64,000 nucleotides of DNA, from NCBI GenBank assembly GCA_029233925.1, contig JARGOX010000009.1, positions 1-64,000 of the forward strand, in the 5' to 3' direction. Of the stretch, positions 18,456 to 28,082 are shown piece by piece. Below the pieces are notes generated by a model, which saw only the letters and a program-made list of their open reading frames with translations, searched no databases and had not been told where the DNA came from. The stretch comes from Rhizobiaceae bacterium. GTDB taxonomy: Bacteria > Pseudomonadota > Alphaproteobacteria > Rhizobiales > Rhizobiaceae. A program made the position numbers and the translations under genes. Numbering within the stretch: the stretch's first letter is position 1; the number at the start of each line of letters is the position of its first letter.

Positions 18456-19636
18456 CTGACAGCGGCGCCCTTAATACGTTCATCATGTTTTCTACCGCCG
18501 ACTGGGCGGCGCCTTACTGGACAAACAAACAGCACATTGCAGAACGACTGGCCATGCGTGGGCACCGGGTTCTCTATATCGAATCGCCCGGCATAAGACC
18601 TCCCAAAATCAATTCGCGTGACCTGTCGCGGATTTTCAGCCGGTTGAAGAGGGCATGGTTTTCGCCCAGGAAAATGCGCGAGACCTTGTGGGTCCATGCG
18701 CCCTTGACGATTCCCATGGGCCACAAAAGCAGGATTGTCCTGGCATTCAACGGTTGGCTGCTTCGCTCCACAATTCGCAAATGGCTGAAGCGCGGAGGGC
18801 AGAAGCCAACGATCATATGGACCTATCACCCTTATTTTGACGATGCGGTGCGCGATCTTGACGTGCATTCGCTTGTCTATCATTGCGTCGATGATCTGGC
18901 TTCCATTCCGGGTGTGGATTCAGCAACCTTTCGTAAGGCGGAGTTGAATTTGTTACGACATGCGGACATGGTTTTTACAACCAGTCCGCGTCTGCAGGAG
19001 CATTGTGCAGCGATCGTTGGGAAGCGAAGCATCTATGAGCGCAATGTTGCGGATCTCGAGCATTTTTCGAGGGCCCGCCAAGCAGGTGATATTCCGCCTG
19101 AACTGGCTGCAATCGAGGGTTTGAAGCTTGGCTATACCGGTGTGCTCTCTGAATACAAACTGGATTTTGCGTTGATCGAACAATGCGCAAAATCCCGCCC
19201 GGATTGGAATTGGGTCTTCATCGGCGATGAACCAGAACGTCAAAACAGCGCAGTTGTTGCGCGGCTGGGCTCTCTGCCAAACGTGCATTTTCTCGGTTAT
19301 CGTACCTATGAACGCTTGCCGGATTACCTGCGTGGCATCGACATCGCTGTCATGCCAAACCTGACAAGCGGTTACATGTCCAGCGTCTTTCCGCTGAAAC
19401 TTTACGAATATCTGGCCGCAGGCAAACCTGTCATCTCCACGTCCATATCCGCACTTGCAGATATGGGTGACGTGATCAGCCAGGTCGATGGCAGGGATTC
19501 CTGGTTGTCTGCTATTGAAGCGACAGTTGAAAGCAGGCCGCCTCCCATTCCTCTCGAGGATCCGCGGATTGCCGAGCGCAGTTGGGACAAGAGATTGGAC
19601 AGAATGCTTGAGCGCCTGACAATCGCCGATCGGTGA
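18452..19636 (+). CDS. Glycosyltransferase (GT4-like)
   Basis: Likely GTG start at 18452 (ORF track 18392). 'FIMFSTADWAAPYWTNKQHIAERLAMRGHRVLYIE', 'FPLKLYEYLAAGKPVISTSI'. Confidence 0.85.
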   Translation: MTDSGALNTFIMFSTADWAAPYWTNKQHIAERLAMRGHRVLYIESPGIRPPKINSRDLSRIFSRLKRAWFSPRKMRETLWVHAPLTIPMGHKSRIVLAFNGWLLRSTIRKWLKRGGQKPTIIWTYHPYFDDAVRDLDVHSLVYHCVDDLASIPGVDSATFRKAELNLLRHADMVFTTSPRLQEHCAAIVGKRSIYERNVADLEHFSRARQAGDIPPELAAIEGLKLGYTGVLSEYKLDFALIEQCAKSRPDWNWVFIGDEPERQNSAVVARLGSLPNVHFLGYRTYERLPDYLRGIDIAVMPNLTSGYMSSVFPLKLYEYLAAGKPVISTSISALADMGDVISQVDGRDSWLSAIEATVESRPPPIPLEDPRIAERSWDKRLDRMLERLTIADR

Positions 19637-19806
19637 GCCTTTGGAGAAACAGTGCACTATTGAGGGCCAGGGCGATTTGCATCTTCCATCGCTGCGCCCT
19701 GTGGCTTTTCAGGACCGCGTACCGCTATCAAGCGGTTCCCATCAAAGACAAACCGCCTACCAGCAGATCGAAGGCTTCTCAATTGCGATGATGTTGCAAT
19801 CTGAGA

Positions 19807-20400
19807 TCATTCCACACCCACCAGCCTGTAGAACGCTGCCAGACCGGTCTGGCATCGATCCACAATCTCTTGCCTGTTCAAAACAGGTTGGACGCCAATC
19901 ACTCTTTTTATTTGAAGGTCACCAACCAGCAAGCTGACGAACCAGCGGATCATTTCGCGCTCCTGGACTTGCTGGCGCGGTTTGATCGCCGTCATCAATT
20001 TGCCGATAAGCGGTTCAATAACATCGCGCCCCTTGGCAGAAATGGTCCGACCAAGTTCGCCGGTCGGGTCCGTTGCCGCGACCCTGTTGAGAAGGATCGC
20101 CCGCTCATCCAGAAGCGTTTCAAGGAAAACAACCGAAAACTGTTCAAGCGTTTTGCGGGGGTCGTCCTGCTTCTCAATCGAGGTCTCCAGCAGGTGCTTC
20201 ATCAGTGCTGCGTTGTCCTCCACCATCCGCTCAAACAGCCCCCGTTTGTCGCCGTACCATCGATAGAGTGTCTCGTTTGAAGCCTGAGCTGCTTTGGCGA
20301 TACTGAGCATCGAGGTCCCGTCATAGCCTTTCGCCGCCAGCAGCCGATAGGCCGCACTGACGATGGATTCATGGCGTGACTGTTTTTTTGTGGCGTCCAT
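19807..20400 (-). CDS. TetR/AcrR family transcriptional regulator
   Basis: 'RHESIVSAAYRLLAAKGYDGTSMLSIAKAAQASNETLYRWYGDKRGLFERMV' TetR HTH. Start MDATKKQ at 20400 preferred over 20457. Confidence 0.92.
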   Translation of the reverse strand: MDATKKQSRHESIVSAAYRLLAAKGYDGTSMLSIAKAAQASNETLYRWYGDKRGLFERMVEDNAALMKHLLETSIEKQDDPRKTLEQFSVVFLETLLDERAILLNRVAATDPTGELGRTISAKGRDVIEPLIGKLMTAIKPRQQVQEREMIRWFVSLLVGDLQIKRVIGVQPVLNRQEIVDRCQTGLAAFYRLVGVE

Positions 20401-20429
20401 ACATTTTCCCGAATTGCACTTGCCATTTA

Positions 20430-20447
20430 CCGTACACGACGTTACGG
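20430..20447. promoter_or_regulatory. Candidate TetR-type operator, inverted repeat CCGTA-N8-TACGG
   Basis: CCGTACACGACGTTACGG lies between the divergent TetR and DUF1772-like genes; a partial GTACGGAT half-site follows at about 20472. Confidence 0.6.
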
Positions 20448-20488
20448 ATGCAACCAAGGCGTAATTATGTGTACGGATAGGAAATGCG

Positions 20489-21007
20489 ATGAAAAATTTT
20501 ATGACAAGAACGCTTGTGCTAATTTCTTTGTTGCTCAGCGGAGCAATTTTCGGGTTCTTCTATGCTTGGGTCTGTTCAACAATGTGGGGTCTGGACAGTA
20601 TCGATCCACGCATAGCCATTCAGGCGATGCAGGCGATGAATGGATCCGTCAGAAATGCCGTCTTCGCACCCGCTTTCTTTGCAACGCCAGTCTTTCTTGG
20701 TGTCACAGCATGGGTGCTTTGGCGGCAACACTATCGCAAAAGTGCCGCGTGCTTTGCGCTCAGCGGCGGCCTATATCTTTGCTTCGGTCTTGTTTTGACC
20801 ATGGTCGTCAATGTCCCCATGAACGAGGCGCTGGCGGCCATTGAAGTGCCCAGTGACATCGATGCCGCACGTCGAATTTGGGATGATTATTCACCCAGAT
20901 GGCAATTCTGGAACCAGACACGTACGGTGCTGTCGGGCGTTTCGTTCCTCATAGCGGTCGGCGGTGTGATGGTGTTTTCGCCAAACCATGTGAAACAGGC
21001 CGATTGA
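20489..21007 (+). CDS. DUF1772 / anthrone oxygenase-like integral membrane protein
   Basis: Four predicted TM segments; 'NVPMNEALA' and 'W.DYSPRWQFWNQTRT' patterns typical of DUF1772. Confidence 0.75.
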   Translation: MKNFMTRTLVLISLLLSGAIFGFFYAWVCSTMWGLDSIDPRIAIQAMQAMNGSVRNAVFAPAFFATPVFLGVTAWVLWRQHYRKSAACFALSGGLYLCFGLVLTMVVNVPMNEALAAIEVPSDIDAARRIWDDYSPRWQFWNQTRTVLSGVSFLIAVGGVMVFSPNHVKQAD

Positions 21008-21275
21008 CGGACTGAAAGACAGATTTGCCATTGTGGAGTAGCTGAACTCGATAATGGAGACACCGTTATTCAGGTCCGCTCTGTCCGCGAGGAAGTCGAT
21101 GGGCTTTTGACCATGACCTGAACGGCACAGATGAAGAGAAAGATCATCCGATGGTGTTCAGCGCATGGGCGATACGAAGACTCTGCTGTACAATTGCGCG
21201 GGTGAGCAACTGAGTGGTGAGATCGTTAGGAAACACTTCCAATGTGCAACAAATAACCCTGCTGGCAGCAACGCA

Positions 21276-21584
21276 TCAGCGCCCGCCATCGCCTCCGGTA
21301 ATCTTGCTGCATATATGCACGCGGCACATCTTGCTGTCGCTGGATGGGACCGTGGTTATCGATGCCCGGCTGCCAGGTCCGCAATATTGGCTTGTGGAGA
21401 CGTAGCGGTCATAGAGGGTAAGAGAGGGATTCCGACTGGAGGGGTAACGCAATATTGCGGAGTGTTCACTCTCCAGAACAGACTGAATGCGATTACAGCT
21501 CATCCCCGTTGTGTCATATCGGTTGATGGCATTAGCAGGTGCGCTGATGATGATCAGGCTCAACAGCAGAAAAATCCTGGACAT
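21276..21584 (-). CDS. Small secreted Cys-containing hypothetical protein
   Basis: Internal start MSRIFLLLSLIIISAPANA gives a clear signal peptide followed by 'INRYDTTGMSCNRIQSVLESEHSAILRYPSSRNPSLTLYDRYVSTSQYCGPG'. Upstream part of the 179-aa ORF is unlikely to be coding. Confidence 0.75.
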   Translation of the reverse strand: MSRIFLLLSLIIISAPANAINRYDTTGMSCNRIQSVLESEHSAILRYPSSRNPSLTLYDRYVSTSQYCGPGSRASITTVPSSDSKMCRVHICSKITGGDGGR

Positions 21585-21806
21585 GATGCGGTTTCTCCAA
21601 AAGTCAGGCGCCATGATTGACAGCCCGAAGTTGAGGTGAATGCAGTCACGGTTTGGTGCAAACCAAAGAAACCCAGGGGCTTCCCAACTTATTTGATCAA
21701 CAAATCTGTTTCGCATGGATGATGCGACACATTCGTCTGGCCTGTTCCATCTTGACAGCACATGAATTACAGGTGGAGCGGTAACAGCAAAATTCAAGAG
21801 ATACCC

Positions 21807-22334
21807 ATGCATCAAGATTCCTATTCAGACAATTTCATCGCCGGCATTTTGCGGTCTGTCAAAACGATTGCAATGATCGGCGCCTCGCCAAAAGACGTGC
21901 GTCCCAGCAATATCGTGATGAAATACCTGATCGCGAAGGGTTTCAAAGTCGCGCCGGTCAATCCCGGACATGCGGGCAAGGAAATACAGGGGCAGATGAC
22001 CTATGCTTCGCTTGCCGATATTCCATGGCACATCGACATGGTCGATGTGTTTCGCGGATCCGATGCTTTGCCGGGAATTGTTGACGAGATACTGGCGCTG
22101 AAAGACAGGCCGGATGTGCTCTGGGCGCAACTGACCGTGTTTCATGCCGAAGCTGGACAAAGGGCAGAGGATGCGGGTCTGAAGGTGGTTATGAATCGCT
22201 GCCCTAAGATCGAATACGGGCGTCTTTCCGGCGAGATCCGCTGGAGCGGCGTCAACAGCAGGATTATCTCTTCGAGAAAGCCCGTGGCACAACGCGGATT
22301 TCAGGCGTTGGGAATACGACCGCAATCAAAGTAG
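21807..22334 (+). CDS. CoA-binding (YccU-like) domain protein
   Basis: 'VKTIAMIGASPKDVRPSNIVMKYLIAKGFKVAPVNPGHAGKEIQG'; start placed at ATG 21807. Confidence 0.88.
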   Translation: MHQDSYSDNFIAGILRSVKTIAMIGASPKDVRPSNIVMKYLIAKGFKVAPVNPGHAGKEIQGQMTYASLADIPWHIDMVDVFRGSDALPGIVDEILALKDRPDVLWAQLTVFHAEAGQRAEDAGLKVVMNRCPKIEYGRLSGEIRWSGVNSRIISSRKPVAQRGFQALGIRPQSK

Positions 22335-22539
22335 CCCGCATGTTTCAAGACGTCTTGAGACAGTAGGAATTCCCGGGTAATTGTCCTGCAGGAAACTCAA
22401 ACTCCTATTTTCCAGCCATTTGAAGGAAGTTTTGGTGTCGTTTTTCGTCCAACGACGCTTATTTGAAAAAAATCTCCTTTGACCTGCGCCCGGGACTACG
22501 GGATAAGAGTATTCTCATTTTGATTGTCCAGGGGGTATT

Positions 22540-23826
22540 TTGATGTCGAACAATGAACCGGGTTTCAGCACATTGGCCATTCACGCGGGTGCGCAGCCGG
22601 ACCCGACCACCGGGGCGCGTGCGACCCCGATCTATCAGACAAGCAGCTACGTGTTCGAAGATACTGACCATGCGGCAGCGCTCTTTGGCCTCAAGGCATT
22701 CGGCAATATCTACACGCGGATCGGCAATCCGACCCAGGCTGTTCTCGAAGAGCGCATTGCAGCTCTGGAGGGAGGCACTGCGGCTCTGGCAACGGCCTCG
22801 GGCCATGCAGCACAATTGCTGGTGTTTCATTCCATCATGCAGCCCGGGTGCAATTTCATTGCCGCCAACAAGCTCTATGGTGGATCGATCAATCAGTTTG
22901 GGCACGCGTTCAAGAATTTCGACTGGCATGTTCGCTGGTCGGATCCAGCCGATATCGCGTCGATCGAAACTCAGATTGATGACAAGACCCGTGGCATTTT
23001 CATTGAAAGTCTGGCCAATCCCGGCGGAACATTTGTCGATATTGCCGCGATTGCTGAAGTGGCCCACAAACACGGTCTGCCACTGATCGTCGATAATACG
23101 ATGGCCAGTCCCTATCTGCTGCGCCCGATTGAACACGGCGCCGACATTGTCATTCATTCGATGACCAAATTCATTGGCGGACATGGCAATTCCATGGGCG
23201 GCATCATGATTGATGGTGGCACGTTCAACTGGTCCGAATCGGGCAATTACCCGATGTTGTCGGAACCGCGTCCCGAATACGGCGGGATTGTCTTGCATGA
23301 GACCTTTGGGAATTTTGCTTTCGCCATTGCCTGTCGCGTGCTGGGATTGCGGGATCTGGGGCCGGCGATTGCACCATTCAATGCTTTCCTGCTGCTGACT
23401 GGTGTGGAAACACTGCCGTTGCGCATGCAGCGTCATTGTGACAATGCGCTGGAAGTTGCGACCTGGTTGAAGGACCATGCGAAGGTTGACTGGGTTTCCT
23501 ACTCGGGCCTTCCAGGCGATGACAATCACCAGTTGATGAAAACCTATTCGCCAAAAGGCGCGGGTGCTGTCTTTACCTTCGGCCTGAAGGGTGGCTTTGA
23601 CGCCGGTGTGAAATTTGTTGAAGGGCTGGAACTGTTCTCGCATCTCGCCAATATCGGTGACACGCGCTCGCTTGTTATCCATCCGGCATCGACAACGCAT
23701 CGGCAATTGTCTCCTGAACAGCAGATTGCTGCCGGGGCAGGGCCAGATGTGGTGCGTCTTTCGATCGGTATCGAAGATGTCTCAGATATTATTGGTGATC
23801 TGCAGCAGGCGCTCGACAAGGTTTAA
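22540..23826 (+). CDS. O-acetylhomoserine aminocarboxypropyltransferase/sulfhydrylase-type PLP enzyme
   Basis: Cys/Met metabolism PLP family: 'TLAIHAGAQPDPTTGARATPIYQTSSYVF', 'VIHSMTKFIGGHGNSMGGIMIDGG'. Length and adjacent CoA-binding gene fit MetY/MetZ-type. Confidence 0.92.
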   Translation: MMSNNEPGFSTLAIHAGAQPDPTTGARATPIYQTSSYVFEDTDHAAALFGLKAFGNIYTRIGNPTQAVLEERIAALEGGTAALATASGHAAQLLVFHSIMQPGCNFIAANKLYGGSINQFGHAFKNFDWHVRWSDPADIASIETQIDDKTRGIFIESLANPGGTFVDIAAIAEVAHKHGLPLIVDNTMASPYLLRPIEHGADIVIHSMTKFIGGHGNSMGGIMIDGGTFNWSESGNYPMLSEPRPEYGGIVLHETFGNFAFAIACRVLGLRDLGPAIAPFNAFLLLTGVETLPLRMQRHCDNALEVATWLKDHAKVDWVSYSGLPGDDNHQLMKTYSPKGAGAVFTFGLKGGFDAGVKFVEGLELFSHLANIGDTRSLVIHPASTTHRQLSPEQQIAAGAGPDVVRLSIGIEDVSDIIGDLQQALDKV

Positions 23827-23869
23827 CTTAGCCGGGTTTGGCATAGCCATTCATCATTGTGAAGCATAG

Positions 23870-23904
23870 GGCCCGACGGCATTGATAAGCCGCCGGGCCT
23901 TTGT
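23870..23904. terminator. Intrinsic terminator between convergent metY-like and P450 genes
   Basis: GGCCCGACGGC-ATTGATAA-GCCGCCGGGCC-TTTGTTTT; one mismatch in an 11-bp stem. Confidence 0.75.
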
Positions 23905-23908
23905 TTTG

Positions 23909-25138
23909 CTACCAGTTCAGATTCAGGCTTTCCAGTCCGTGAAAATGGAAGGCATCGCGGTAGCAGGGCTTGCCCTGGAGGGCCATGCCGGGCAGTCGTT
24001 CAAACAAAATCGGCAGGGAGACCTGCATTTCAAGCCTGGCCAGCGGCGCGCCCAGGCAAAAATGAATGCCGGCCCCGAAACTGACATTGGCCTGGTCTGT
24101 CCGGTTGAACTTGAAGGAAGACGGGTCAGCAAATTGTGAAGGGTCGCGATTGGCGGCGCCGAGCATGAGCCCGATCTGCTCACCCTTTTTAATGGTGATA
24201 TGTTTATCCAGTTGCACATCCTGCAGCGCGTAACGGGTAAACATGTGCAATGGCGCATCGTATCGCAGAGATTCTTCAACGGTCGCTTCGCTGGAAGTCG
24301 CATCCGCAAAGAGTTCCGACGGGTTCAGGCCGTTCTCCAAAATGGCCTTGACCGCGTTTCCTGTCTGATGAACCGTTGCCTCGTGTCCGGCATTGAGCAA
24401 CAGCACGCTGGTCGATACCAGTTCATCATCGCTGAGCCGCTCGCCTTTGCGCTCGGTTGCGATCATATGACTCAACAGGTCATCCTTTGGCGCTTGCCGG
24501 CGTTCGGCAACCAGTTTTCTCAGGCAGTCGGAAAATTGCTGTGCGGCTTCGTCGGCAGCCAGTTCGGTGGCTTTTGTCGGGGCATGTTCATACATGCGAA
24601 CCATACGGTGGGACCAGTCGAGCAGGTTGCCCGTGAGTTCGAGCGGAACGCCAAGCATCCTGGCAATCACGGAGACCGGTATGGGTTCGGCAAATTGACG
24701 GATCAGTTCGACATGTCCCTGTGAGGCAAATTGGTCGATCAGATCGTGGGTCATCTGCGCGATCTCGGGTCGCAGTTTCTCCACCTGGCGCGAAACAAAG
24801 GCCCTGTTGACCAAGGTGCGCAAGCGCGTGTGTGCTGGCGGCTCCAGTTCGAGCAAGGAATGGGCCTCCACGGCGTCGAAATGCGTAAGGTGTGGCTTGG
24901 GGTCGGGCAGTCCCAGTTCCGCGCGTGTGGCGACATGGAGAATTTGTCGGCCAAACCGCTTGTCGCGCAGCAAAGCGTTGACATCACCAAAGGACGAAAA
25001 ACACCATTGGTTGTAATTATTCCAGTAAAAGGCGGGACATTCTGACCGGATCACTGCGTAGTATCGATAGGGATCATTGAAGAAATCAGGATCCCGGGGA
25101 TCAAGGTCCAATGTTCTTGCTTGCTTGTCGAGTTTCAT
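23909..25138 (-). CDS. Cytochrome P450
   Basis: Heme-binding 'VSFGAGIHFCLGAPLARLEMQ', I-helix 'LLNAGHEATVHQ', ExxR 'EESLRYDAP'. Confidence 0.95.
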   Translation of the reverse strand: MKLDKQARTLDLDPRDPDFFNDPYRYYAVIRSECPAFYWNNYNQWCFSSFGDVNALLRDKRFGRQILHVATRAELGLPDPKPHLTHFDAVEAHSLLELEPPAHTRLRTLVNRAFVSRQVEKLRPEIAQMTHDLIDQFASQGHVELIRQFAEPIPVSVIARMLGVPLELTGNLLDWSHRMVRMYEHAPTKATELAADEAAQQFSDCLRKLVAERRQAPKDDLLSHMIATERKGERLSDDELVSTSVLLLNAGHEATVHQTGNAVKAILENGLNPSELFADATSSEATVEESLRYDAPLHMFTRYALQDVQLDKHITIKKGEQIGLMLGAANRDPSQFADPSSFKFNRTDQANVSFGAGIHFCLGAPLARLEMQVSLPILFERLPGMALQGKPCYRDAFHFHGLESLNLNW

Positions 25139-25392
25139 AAGAACGCTATATGCCTCATTGATGCTTTGTTTGGGACGTTAATGTGCCATCCCGCAGAGGG
25201 CGAGAGGGAACGATTGGTCGTCATCATACTACCATCCGATCTTAACCATCACGACAGCTTTGGTGCATCTGCAATTGCCCCTGTGTCAACACGTCTTGAA
25301 CCGGGGCGCCATCACATCCTATGTATGGGGTAATAGTTTCCTACCGATTCCCCGATTCGCTTGTTTCGGGAACAGCTTGAAAAGGCCAACCC

Positions 25393-26025
25393 ATGTCTAA
25401 TCCAGTCGATACTGCCCTGTCACTTGTTCCGATGGTTGTTGAACAAACCAATCGCGGCGAGCGGGCCTATGACATTTTCTCAAGACTCCTCAAGGAGCGC
25501 ATTATTTTCATCACCGGTCCGGTCGAGGACAATATGGCGATGCTGGTGTGCGCGCAGCTTCTCTTTCTGGAAGCCGACAACCCGAAGAAGGAAATCTCGA
25601 TCTATATCAATTCTCCCGGTGGTGTCGTTACCGCCGGAATGGCCATTTATGACACGATGCAATTTGTCAAACCGGCTGTTTCCACATTGTGCATGGGGCA
25701 GGCGGCATCCATGGGATCGCTGCTTTTATGTGCCGGCCACAAGGATATGCGTTTCGTTACACCAAACTCGCGGATCATGGTGCATCAGCCATCAGGTGGT
25801 TTTCAGGGCCAGGCTTCGGATATTGAACGCCATGCTCAGGATATCATCAAGATGAAGCGCCGGTTGAACGAAATTTACGTCACGCATACAGGTCAGGATT
25901 ACGAGACCATTGAGAACACATTGGATCGCGATCACTTCCTGACTGCCGAAGAAGCGAAGGATTTTGGTATCGTTGACCGGGTGATTTCGTCTAGAGAAGC
26001 CATGGAAGCAGAAATCAAAACGTGA
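25393..26025 (+). CDS. clpP: ATP-dependent Clp protease proteolytic subunit
   Basis: '[39 protein letters not shown]', catalytic '[15 protein letters not shown]', '[10 protein letters not shown]'. Confidence 0.98.
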   Translation: MSNPVDTALSLVPMVVEQTNRGERAYDIFSRLLKERIIFITGPVEDNMAMLVCAQLLFLEADNPKKEISIYINSPGGVVTAGMAIYDTMQFVKPAVSTLCMGQAASMGSLLLCAGHKDMRFVTPNSRIMVHQPSGGFQGQASDIERHAQDIIKMKRRLNEIYVTHTGQDYETIENTLDRDHFLTAEEAKDFGIVDRVISSREAMEAEIKT

Positions 26026-26308
26026 TCGCATCCTGACAATCGAGGCATTTGTGCGGTAAAACGGCAACATATTGACGCTTTTGGTAGTGGAAGTGACCAC
26101 CAGGAGCGTTAATTCACGGCGTTAAGGGTATATTCAAGACAAAGCGCATAGCTTTGTTTCTGGTGGCCGTTATATTGTCGCATAGGTGTTTGTTTAAGGT
26201 TATGGTCATATTGTATTCGGATTGTCAGGAATTTATGTCAGTCGAGAAAAATATGTCATATGAAAATGATTGGCCTGACCGGAATCAGGTCGCTGGAAGG
26301 AATGAAGT

Positions 26309-27586
26309 ATGAGCAAGGTCAGCGGTGGCAGCGGCGGAGACTCGAAGAATACGCTCTATTGTTCGTTTTGCGGCAAGAGCCAACATGAGGTCCGTAAGCT
26401 GATCGCAGGACCGACGGTCTTCATCTGTGATGAATGCGTCGAGTTGTGCATGGACATCATCCGCGAGGAAAACAAATCCTCCATGGTGAAGTCGAGTGAC
26501 GGTGTACCGACCCCACAGGAAATCATTACGACGCTGGATGAGTATGTCATTGGACAGAGCCAGGCAAAGCGCGTGCTTTCGGTCGCCGTTCACAATCACT
26601 ACAAACGTCTTGCCCATTCGAGCAAGAGCAATGACATCGAGCTGGCGAAGTCCAACATCATGCTGGTCGGACCGACTGGCTGTGGCAAGACCTACCTTGC
26701 CCAGACTTTGGCCCGCATCATTGACGTGCCCTTCACGATGGCTGATGCGACGACGCTGACCGAGGCCGGTTACGTCGGTGAGGATGTTGAAAACATCATC
26801 CTGAAGCTTCTGCAGTCTGCTGACTATAATGTGGAGCGTGCGCAACGCGGCATTGTCTATATTGACGAAGTCGACAAGATTTCGCGCAAGTCAGACAATC
26901 CTTCGATTACCCGGGACGTATCGGGCGAGGGCGTGCAGCAGGCTTTGTTGAAGATCATGGAAGGCACGGTTGCTTCCGTTCCGCCGCAAGGTGGGCGCAA
27001 ACATCCGCAGCAGGAATTCCTGCAGGTCGATACCACCAATATCCTGTTTATCTGCGGCGGTGCATTTTCCGGTCTCGACAAGATCATCTCAGCGCGAGGT
27101 GGCACGACATCCATCGGTTTTGCTGCCAATGTGAAGTCTCAGGATGATCGCCGCATCGGTGATGTTCTGCGTGACCTCGAACCGGAAGACATGGTGAAAT
27201 TCGGTCTTATTCCGGAGTTCATTGGTCGTTTGCCGGTGATTGCCACGCTCGAAGATCTCGATGAGGAATCGCTTGTTGAAATTCTGTCGAAGCCAAAAAA
27301 TGCGCTGATCAAACAGTACCAGCGGCTGTTTGAGATGGAAGATGTTGAGTTGACCTTCCATGAAGATGCATTGCGCGGCATTGCCAAAAAGGCGATTGTC
27401 AGGAAAACCGGCGCCCGCGGATTGCGCTCCATCATGGAGAAGATTTTGTTGGATACCATGTTTGAATTGCCATCCCTTGAAGGCGTTCAGGAAGTCGTGA
27501 TCTCGGATGAGGTCGTTTCTGGATCGGCCCGTCCGCTTTACATCTATTCAGAGCGTGAAGAAGAAAAGGGCAATGCCTCTGCCTGA
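26309..27586 (+). CDS. clpX: ATP-dependent Clp protease ATP-binding subunit ClpX
   Basis: Zinc-binding '[32 protein letters not shown]', Walker A '[10 protein letters not shown]'. Confidence 0.98.
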   Translation: MSKVSGGSGGDSKNTLYCSFCGKSQHEVRKLIAGPTVFICDECVELCMDIIREENKSSMVKSSDGVPTPQEIITTLDEYVIGQSQAKRVLSVAVHNHYKRLAHSSKSNDIELAKSNIMLVGPTGCGKTYLAQTLARIIDVPFTMADATTLTEAGYVGEDVENIILKLLQSADYNVERAQRGIVYIDEVDKISRKSDNPSITRDVSGEGVQQALLKIMEGTVASVPPQGGRKHPQQEFLQVDTTNILFICGGAFSGLDKIISARGGTTSIGFAANVKSQDDRRIGDVLRDLEPEDMVKFGLIPEFIGRLPVIATLEDLDEESLVEILSKPKNALIKQYQRLFEMEDVELTFHEDALRGIAKKAIVRKTGARGLRSIMEKILLDTMFELPSLEGVQEVVISDEVVSGSARPLYIYSEREEEKGNASA

Positions 27587-27633
27587 CGCGGTTTGGCGTT
27601 ACCGGATTAAAAATTGTGCCGAAATCGGCTGAT

Positions 27634-27663
27634 GAACAACCCGCCCTTCGTGGCGGGTTGTTC
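27634..27663 (+). terminator. Hairpin terminator downstream of clpX
   Basis: GAACAACCCGCC-CTTCGT-GGCGGGTTGTTC, followed by AGTTTTGG. Confidence 0.6.
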
Positions 27664-27983
27664 AGTTTTGGAGCACTGCCATTGGCCATCGGCTTTGGTT
27701 AAAGGATGGCGGTCAATGGGGAGCATTCGCTGACTGGAATGTGATCCACCCCTCCAGTTCAAATCATCCGCCGTCGGGCATATTGTATATGGCTGACAAT
27801 TCAACGGCGTTTGGGTTTCGAACGGCTGTACACCGCTTGTGCGACCCCACTGAAACATGCAGAAAATTGTTGATTCGCGCGGTTTTACAGCATGCTCCGG
27901 ACGCAGAAAGCTGATATTGAAGGAAACATGTCAAGATTCGCAGGCATGCCTTTGCCATGCCATCATCCACAAATGCCCGTGGG

Positions 27984-28013
27984 CTTGAAACGACAGATAA
28001 AACACTCCACTTA
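27984..28013 (+). promoter_or_regulatory. Possible RpoH (sigma-32-like) promoter upstream of lon
   Basis: CTTGAAA, then about 16-17 nt, then CCACTTAAT, ~70 nt upstream of the lon ATG. Judged by eye against the alphaproteobacterial heat-shock consensus as I remember it. Confidence 0.35.
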
Positions 28014-28082
28014 ATGGCCAAGTGAAGTGGATGCCCGATCTGACCTCCCCGAGATGATGATCGACGGTCGAAAGGAAACAAA

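Noticed and set aside
21007-21275. Possible gene remnant after the DUF1772 gene (short frame '...GDTVIQVRSVREEVDGLLTMT*')
   Set aside because: Too short and without a recognisable family; cannot separate from chance ORFs.
22335-22539. SAM-II-type riboswitch before the O-acetylhomoserine sulfhydrylase gene
   Set aside because: Expected from gene function in Alphaproteobacteria, but the conserved SAM-II core and pseudoknot pattern could not be recognised in this leader. An Infernal search would be decisive.
22459-23706. 415-aa minus-strand ORF overlapping the O-acetylhomoserine sulfhydrylase gene
   Set aside because: Antisense shadow of a confidently recognised gene; translation is His/Arg/Gln-rich with no family motif.
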